Origin: an uncultured bacterium
GTDB taxonomy: Bacteria > Cyanobacteriota > Vampirovibrionia > Gastranaerophilales > Gastranaerophilaceae
Length of the DNA: 58,054 bases
Direction: 5' to 3'
Assembly: GCA_949298805.1 (NCBI GenBank)
Contig: CASFXY010000010.1
Span: 1-58,054, forward strand
Shown here: piece by piece, positions 53,156-58,054 of the stretch
Numbering within the stretch: position 1 is the stretch's first letter
Layout: each line of letters begins with the position of its first letter
Translations under genes and position numbers: made by a program
Notes under the pieces: generated by a model
The model's input: only the letters and a program-made list of their open reading frames with translations
The model's database searches: none
Told to the model about the DNA's origin: nothing

Positions 53156-53858
53156 TTTTAGCAAGGACATAAACAGGATTATAAGTAAGCGCAACCCCGT
53201 TTTCATCCCCAAAAAGCTTAATATATCGAGCTTCAAAGGTTTTAAGGCGTTCTTTTGTCCATTTAAATTTATCATCGACCGCCGCACCTGTCGATTGAAT
53301 ATGCCTTAAAACCTCAATTGGGGAAGAAAAATAAACTGTTTGAATTTCTTTTTCATAAGCAATAATTTCATAACCGCACTCGGGCAAAATTCTCAAATAA
53401 TCATTATAAAAAAGTCCGGTGTTTTCAATACTTTTAAACTGCAGGCAATTATCTTTGCCAAAACTGGAAAAAACAAGTACACCGCCTTTTGAAAAATTGG
53501 ATTTTAGGTTAATTAAAAATTTTTCAATACCCGCTATCCACTGAAAACAAGCACTTGAAATTATTAAATCACAACCCTGCGGAAGGCTGATTTTACTTAC
53601 ATCGCCACGTAAAAAAGGGTATTGAAAACCGGTAAAATTGTCTGTTAAATCATTTAAAATAAGTTCATTATACAAAAAATCCTTTACTATATGCTCTGTT
53701 AAAAATCCTGTCCCACAACCGATTTCAAATATTTTATTATATTTCTTGCCAAAATATTTCCAACACAAAAAAAATAAAGTTTTTGCCATTTGTTTTTGAA
53801 CAATTGCATTTTGCCTGTATGAACTTGCGGCTTTTGAAAAATCTAAAGTTTTGTTCAT
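53148..53858 (-). CDS. bioC: Malonyl-ACP O-methyltransferase
   Basis: A 236-residue SAM-dependent methyltransferase. FSKAASSYRQNAIVQKQMAK at the start and IFEIGCGTGFLTEHI are typical of BioC, which masks malonyl-ACP so that fatty acid synthesis makes pimeloyl-ACP for biotin. SACFQWI is also a BioC feature. It directly follows bioG (1 base). Confidence 0.88.
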   Translation of the reverse strand: MNKTLDFSKAASSYRQNAIVQKQMAKTLFFLCWKYFGKKYNKIFEIGCGTGFLTEHIVKDFLYNELILNDLTDNFTGFQYPFLRGDVSKISLPQGCDLIISSACFQWIAGIEKFLINLKSNFSKGGVLVFSSFGKDNCLQFKSIENTGLFYNDYLRILPECGYEIIAYEKEIQTVYFSSPIEVLRHIQSTGAAVDDKFKWTKERLKTFEARYIKLFGDENGVALTYNPVYVLAKIK

Positions 53859-53859
53859 A

Positions 53860-54522
53860 TTAACCTTCTAGAATTTCATCAAAATCTCTAAATTCAAAAA
53901 ACGGGAAATGACCGCAGTCAAGCTCGAGCTTATTTTTATGAGCCGCCCAGAAATTTGACTGCGAAGAATAAGGAAAAATTTTATCATTTTTAGTTATAAC
54001 AACTTTATCAAAATCAAAATTTTTCTTAAACCAAGTATTTTTTGAAACTATTCTTATATTTAAAAGTTCATCTGCAAGATTTTCTATTTTTCTGTTTGCA
54101 CGCTTAATATTTAACGGCGAAGATGAACCAATCGCCATCTTTTTTTCAAATTTTTCAATAGTATCAGCATTTAGCGAACGCGCCATAAGCTCGAAAACTT
54201 TTTCATTTACGCCATATTGATTATCAACAGGGTAAAAAGTGCCGCATAATGCGCAACTTGATTTTATATCAGGTAATAAGTCCTGATTGTATATATAATT
54301 AAGAGCCCACACGCCATAAGAATATGCAATAACGCTTACTTCCGTATAATTTAAAAAATCAAAATACTCAATAGGGTTGTTTTCCATATCAGAATAATCA
54401 TAGACAAAAAGTAAGTCGTTTTTTCCGTTATCGAATTCAATAAAACAATTTGCATCAGTATAAAACCCGCAGAAAAAAACTATAAGCGAATTTTTATTAT
54501 GAGATATAAATTCAGTTTTCAA
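53860..54522 (-). CDS. bioG: Pimeloyl-ACP methyl ester esterase BioG (DUF452)
   Basis: A 220-residue alpha/beta hydrolase. The nucleophile Ser68 sits in AYSYGVW, and His in DCGHFPFFEF is the triad histidine. BioG removes the methyl group put on by BioC, ending the pimelate branch. The start is TTG at 54522 after GAGGT; the nearby ATG is out of frame with an early stop. No bioF, A, D or B is in the window. Confidence 0.85.
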   Translation of the reverse strand: MKTEFISHNKNSLIVFFCGFYTDANCFIEFDNGKNDLLFVYDYSDMENNPIEYFDFLNYTEVSVIAYSYGVWALNYIYNQDLLPDIKSSCALCGTFYPVDNQYGVNEKVFELMARSLNADTIEKFEKKMAIGSSSPLNIKRANRKIENLADELLNIRIVSKNTWFKKNFDFDKVVITKNDKIFPYSSQSNFWAAHKNKLELDCGHFPFFEFRDFDEILEG

Positions 54523-54645
54523 AACATGACCTCAAATATCTGCCCACAAATAAATAATACCAAAAACAGCGCTTAAGGGTATGAAAAAAATTATCATTGT
54601 ATTATAATCAAGCAAAGAGGCAAGTTTATTGAAAGGTTGCAAAAT

Positions 54646-56805
54646 ATGAAAAAAAAGCTTATTGCAGCATTTGCGGCGATGTTGTTTTTTACAAATTTAA
54701 CTTATGCGCAGCAGCCCACACAAGAAGAAATACAAAAATATAATTTATACTTTAACAATGGTGTTTCTTATCTTAAAAATAAAAGATATTCTTCCGCTAT
54801 TGTTGAATTTAAAAAAGTTCTAAGATTTCAACCTTACGATGCAACGGTAAGACAATCCCTAAGTAGCGCGTATCTTGCCCGTGCGCAATATTATTTGGAT
54901 GAAGAAAAAAATCCCAAAAAGGCAATAAGCGATTTAAAAAGCGCGCTTTTCTATTTAAAATATTGGGAAAACGAACAAAATTCTTCTCAGCTTACTTCAA
55001 TGGCAAATTCGGCACAAAGCAGCCTTTTAACGCTACAAAAAAAATATGAACCGAATTACACCCCTGCACAAAAATTTCAAAATGCAAAAAACTTGAGAGC
55101 TCAGGGTGAATTACCCGCAGCAGCGTATGATTTTTTGACGATTAATAATGCACAATATGCAAAAAGTGCAAACGAACAAGCAGGAGATATATATAAATCC
55201 TTAAATAACAAAGGGGAGGCTATGAACTGTTACAGAGCAGCCATAAAAGCCGACCCTAAAGATGCAAAAATACACTTTAAATACGCGGTTATTTTGGATG
55301 AAGTCAATAATCAGGATGCAGCAGCGGAAGAATATAATCTTGCCTTAAAATATGGAGAAAAAAATCCGGAATTGCTTGATATTTTAGAAAATTTATGGCG
55401 TTCAAGAATTACAAATAACAAAAACGATGCACAAGCATATATTAATTTAGGCACTGTATTCCAAACAAAAGGTGATTTAATTTCAGCCAAAAATCAATAT
55501 TTAAAGGCACTTTCACTTGCCCCTAACGATAGAACCGCGCTTTTGAACTTAGCATCGTTATACAGTGCGCAAAATATGACAACAATGGCAATTGCACAAT
55601 ACGACAAGCTTCTTGCCAAAAATCCGAACGACCTTGAAATAATAAGATATAAAGCTGCTACTTATACGGGACAAAAAGATTATAAAAATGCCCTTGCGCA
55701 ATATAAAGCAATACTTGCAATAAAACCTGATGACAACGATGCCAAAAACTCAATAGCAGACATTGTTGCAAATAAATTCAGTCCGGAAGATAAGTATAAT
55801 TATATGCTGCTTGAAGCAAATTCAAACCCAAATAATTACGATTTACAATATGCCTATGCTTATGAAATGCACAAACAAAAAAATTATGATGAAGCAATTA
55901 ATTATTATAAAAGAGCTATGGCATTAAATCCTAAAAAACAAGAAAATTACATTAATATAGCTCAAATTTACACACTTAAAAATGATTATACAAATGCTCT
56001 TGCAATTTTAAACCAAGGTATTGCGCAAATTCCATACGGTGCAGAACTTTTAGCACAAAAGGATGCACTTGAAAAATCACAAGCCGGACAAGTTTATGAA
56101 AATGCCACAAAATTGTATGAAGCAGGAAATTACCAACAAGCATTGCAAAATTATTTAAAAATACAGCAACAAACTCCTGAGGTTACCCTTGCAATTGCAA
56201 ATTGCTACTATGAATTAAAAAACTATCAGGCTGCAATTCAAAATTATGAAAAAATTCTCCAAAAAGACCCAAAAAATCAAGACGTATTATATGTTTGCGC
56301 TTTATCTTACAATGAATTAAAAAATCAAACAAAAGCCCTTGAACTCTTAAATAAAATTGTTGTTATAAATCCTCAAAATGCAGAAGCGAAGCAAGCTATT
56401 TATGCAATAAAAGAAGGTGAAATAGCGCAAAACCTTGAAAAAGCAATTGAACAATACGAAAAAAAGGATTTCAATACATCACTTTCACTCTTGAATAAAG
56501 TGCTTTCTCAAGATTCTAAAAATACTTATGCACTTTATTACAAGGGCTTAATTTTTGAAGAACAAAAAAACCAAAAAGATGCAAATGAACAATTTAAACT
56601 TGCAATAGCATCAGACCCTAATTTTGCTCTTGCATATTATTCTTATGCCTTAGGATTGGATAATCTTGAAAAATATCAAGAGGCAGTTAATAATTACGAC
56701 AAATTTCTTGAACTTAAGTTAAAAGAAAATACGCAAGATGAATATACAAAATTTGCAAAAGAAAGAGTCGGGCAGTTAAGAGAGTTTTTGAACACTAAAA
56801 AATGA
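54646..56805 (+). CDS. Exported TPR-repeat protein
   Basis: A 719-residue protein. Signal peptide MKKKLIAAFAAMLFFTNLTYA, then more than ten TPR units of about 34 residues (such as NYDEAINYYKRAMALNPKKQ). TPR domains hold proteins together; a role in the periplasm, secretion or envelope assembly is likely. It is Gln/Asn/Lys-rich. The ATG at 54646 is 9 bases from AAAGG; the TTG at 54637 is less likely. The stop overlaps dus by ATGA. Confidence 0.85.
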   Translation: MKKKLIAAFAAMLFFTNLTYAQQPTQEEIQKYNLYFNNGVSYLKNKRYSSAIVEFKKVLRFQPYDATVRQSLSSAYLARAQYYLDEEKNPKKAISDLKSALFYLKYWENEQNSSQLTSMANSAQSSLLTLQKKYEPNYTPAQKFQNAKNLRAQGELPAAAYDFLTINNAQYAKSANEQAGDIYKSLNNKGEAMNCYRAAIKADPKDAKIHFKYAVILDEVNNQDAAAEEYNLALKYGEKNPELLDILENLWRSRITNNKNDAQAYINLGTVFQTKGDLISAKNQYLKALSLAPNDRTALLNLASLYSAQNMTTMAIAQYDKLLAKNPNDLEIIRYKAATYTGQKDYKNALAQYKAILAIKPDDNDAKNSIADIVANKFSPEDKYNYMLLEANSNPNNYDLQYAYAYEMHKQKNYDEAINYYKRAMALNPKKQENYINIAQIYTLKNDYTNALAILNQGIAQIPYGAELLAQKDALEKSQAGQVYENATKLYEAGNYQQALQNYLKIQQQTPEVTLAIANCYYELKNYQAAIQNYEKILQKDPKNQDVLYVCALSYNELKNQTKALELLNKIVVINPQNAEAKQAIYAIKEGEIAQNLEKAIEQYEKKDFNTSLSLLNKVLSQDSKNTYALYYKGLIFEEQKNQKDANEQFKLAIASDPNFALAYYSYALGLDNLEKYQEAVNNYDKFLELKLKENTQDEYTKFAKERVGQLREFLNTKK

Positions 56806-57755
56806 AAAATATAAAAATTATACAAGCGCCTCTTGCGGGAATATCAGATATTGTTTACAGAAAGCTTATAAGAGAAAAATCAAGCCAAACGCTGCTGACA
56901 ACAGAAATGATTTCTTCCGAAGCACTTGTAAATAACCAAAAAACTTTAATTATTGAGTATGACAAACAAGAATACCCGCTTTCTTTCCAATTAAGCGGAC
57001 ATAAGCCTCATATAATGGCGCAAGCTGCAAAATTTTTAAATCAAAGAGCAAGTTCAATAGATATTAATTTTGGCTGTCCCGTAAATAAAGTAGTAAAAGG
57101 AACAGACGGCGCAGCCCTGATGAAAAACCCCAAACTTGCCGCAGATATTGTAAAGGCAGTAAAAGACTCTATTGACGTGCCCTTGAGTGCAAAATTTCGT
57201 TTAGGTTGGAGTTTAGATGAAATAAACTTCGTGGAATTTGCAAAAACCCTTGAAGAAGCAGGAGTTGATTTCATAACAGTGCATGCGCGTACTCGTTCAC
57301 AAATGTATTCAGGCAAGGCGGATTGGGAAAAACTTGCACAATTAAAAAAGGAAATAAACATCCCATATTTTGCAAACGGCGATATAAAAAGCGTTAAAGA
57401 TGCAATAAAATGCCTTGAAATTACCGCTGCAAACGGAATAAGCATAGGTAGGGGGCTTATGGGCAATCCTTTTCTTGCGGGGCATATTGAATATTATTTT
57501 AAAACCGGAGAAATTTTAAAAGAACCTGACCTTGAAGAAAAAATAGAAATCTTAAAAAGACACATTGTAGGCGAGGTAGAGCTGCGCGGAGAAAAAAACG
57601 GTATAAAATTTATGAGAAAATTTTACAATTTTTATATATCCGGCATAAGAGATGCTTCAAAGTACCGACAAGTACTGGTAAGAATAGAAGAACTAAAAGA
57701 AGTTCTAAGGATTTTAGATGAAATATTACGTCTACATTTTGCAAACTCAAGATAA
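56802..57755 (+). CDS. dus: tRNA-dihydrouridine synthase
   Basis: A 317-residue FMN enzyme reducing uridines in the tRNA D-loop. APLAGISDIVYRKL, INFGCPVNKVVKGTDGA with the catalytic Cys, and ITVHARTRSQMYSGKADW are typical; ISIGRGLMGNPFL closes the barrel. Subfamily (DusA, B or C) cannot be set. It overlaps the GIY-YIG gene by 38 bases. Confidence 0.93.
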   Translation: MKNIKIIQAPLAGISDIVYRKLIREKSSQTLLTTEMISSEALVNNQKTLIIEYDKQEYPLSFQLSGHKPHIMAQAAKFLNQRASSIDINFGCPVNKVVKGTDGAALMKNPKLAADIVKAVKDSIDVPLSAKFRLGWSLDEINFVEFAKTLEEAGVDFITVHARTRSQMYSGKADWEKLAQLKKEINIPYFANGDIKSVKDAIKCLEITAANGISIGRGLMGNPFLAGHIEYYFKTGEILKEPDLEEKIEILKRHIVGEVELRGEKNGIKFMRKFYNFYISGIRDASKYRQVLVRIEELKEVLRILDEILRLHFANSR

Positions 57756-57975
57756 CACTTTATATTGCGGCATAGCACGTGATGTTCAAAAGAGGTTTAA
57801 TGAACATGTAAGCGGAAAAGGTGCAAAATACACCCGTATTCACAAACCTGTTGAAATAGTTTATACAAAAGAGTTTGAAAACAGAAGTGAAGCGCAAAAA
57901 GAAGAATATCGAATAAAACGGCTGAACAAAAAAGAAAAATTAAAATTAATAGGGGATAAAAAAAAGGGAGTTTAA
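57718..57975 (+). CDS. GIY-YIG nuclease superfamily protein
   Basis: An 85-residue single-domain protein. YYVYIL and LYCGIARDVQKRFNEH are the two halves of the GIY-YIG motif, with Arg and the later Glu (NRSEAQKEE). YhbQ/UPF0213-type members may act on DNA; the role is unclear. It starts inside the end of dus. Its length is normal for the family. Confidence 0.85.
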   Translation: MKYYVYILQTQDNTLYCGIARDVQKRFNEHVSGKGAKYTRIHKPVEIVYTKEFENRSEAQKEEYRIKRLNKKEKLKLIGDKKKGV

Positions 57976-58054
57976 CAAAACCCCCATTTCCCCATTAAAA
58001 ATCTTTTCCAATTAGTATTGTATCATAAATAAATAATACAACAAGTTTTTGCTA

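Noticed and set aside
57960-57995. Terminator after the GIY-YIG gene
   Set aside because: GGGAGTTT and AAACCCCC can pair only with a mismatch, and no T-run follows.
1-58054. CRISPR arrays, tRNA and rRNA genes
   Set aside because: I saw no regularly spaced repeats and no cloverleaf or rRNA-like stretch when reading the window. Short tRNAs could be missed by eye but none was apparent.

Overview
AT-rich bacterial chromosome segment of 58 kb with no photosynthesis genes, rRNA, tRNA or CRISPR array. The best guess for the source is a non-photosynthetic cyanobacterial relative (Vampirovibrionia/'Melainabacteria', Gastranaerophilales-like). This is inference from four things: a long cyanobacterial-style NusB, a LexA-type operator with the GTAC-N4-GTAC core reported for cyanobacteria, a protein with zinc-finger, membrane and TonB-C parts, and several lineage-type hypothetical proteins that begin with a short N-terminal F-x-G motif.

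Layout. (1) 1-7000 is an accessory island. It holds the start of a tyrosine recombinase running off the left edge, a HipB/HipA toxin-antitoxin pair with a twice-repeated operator-like sequence, and a restriction-modification cassette of two nuclease-like proteins and two different DNA methyltransferases. (2) 7200-13050, minus strand: F-x-G-tagged hypothetical proteins, a ferredoxin-nitroreductase and a split chromate transporter. (3) 13130-14860: a UmuD/LexA-like protease and UmuC polymerase behind a perfect palindromic operator. (4) 14950-17250: rpsO, then a PurD-like ATP-grasp protein, a NeuA-like cytidylyltransferase and yidD. (5) 17250-22310, minus: pheT, rluB, serS and a beta-carbonic anhydrase. 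(6) 22400-24790, minus: a DUF1796 protein and the ribosome-rescue factor RqcH/NFACT, with divergent nadD and yqeK. (7) 26030-30910: a dicarboxylate/amino-acid symporter, a 2-hydroxyacid dehydrogenase, deoC, a small protein, an ACT protein and a DUF711 protein. (8) 30930-43080: CtpA protease, CHASE2 adenylate cyclase, recG, the zinc-finger/TonB-C protein, glyS, a glycosyltransferase, nusB and ftsY. (9) 43077-51670, minus: another tagged protein, recN, nadK, yajQ, rpsU, rseP, a coiled-coil protein, an AMIN-like envelope protein and ribH. (10) 51670-58054: a long regulatory gap, a sigma-70 factor, bioC/bioG, a TPR lipoprotein-like or secreted protein, dus and a GIY-YIG protein.

Genes are packed tightly, with 1-8 base overlaps and convergent genes that share stop codons. 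Many start codons lie only 6-7 bases downstream of a good -10 hexamer and have no Shine-Dalgarno sequence, so leaderless mRNAs look common. The observations most worth following are the F-x-G N-terminal motif shared by otherwise unrelated proteins, the palindrome joining one of them to the SOS polymerase operon, and the two-nuclease/two-methylase defence cassette.
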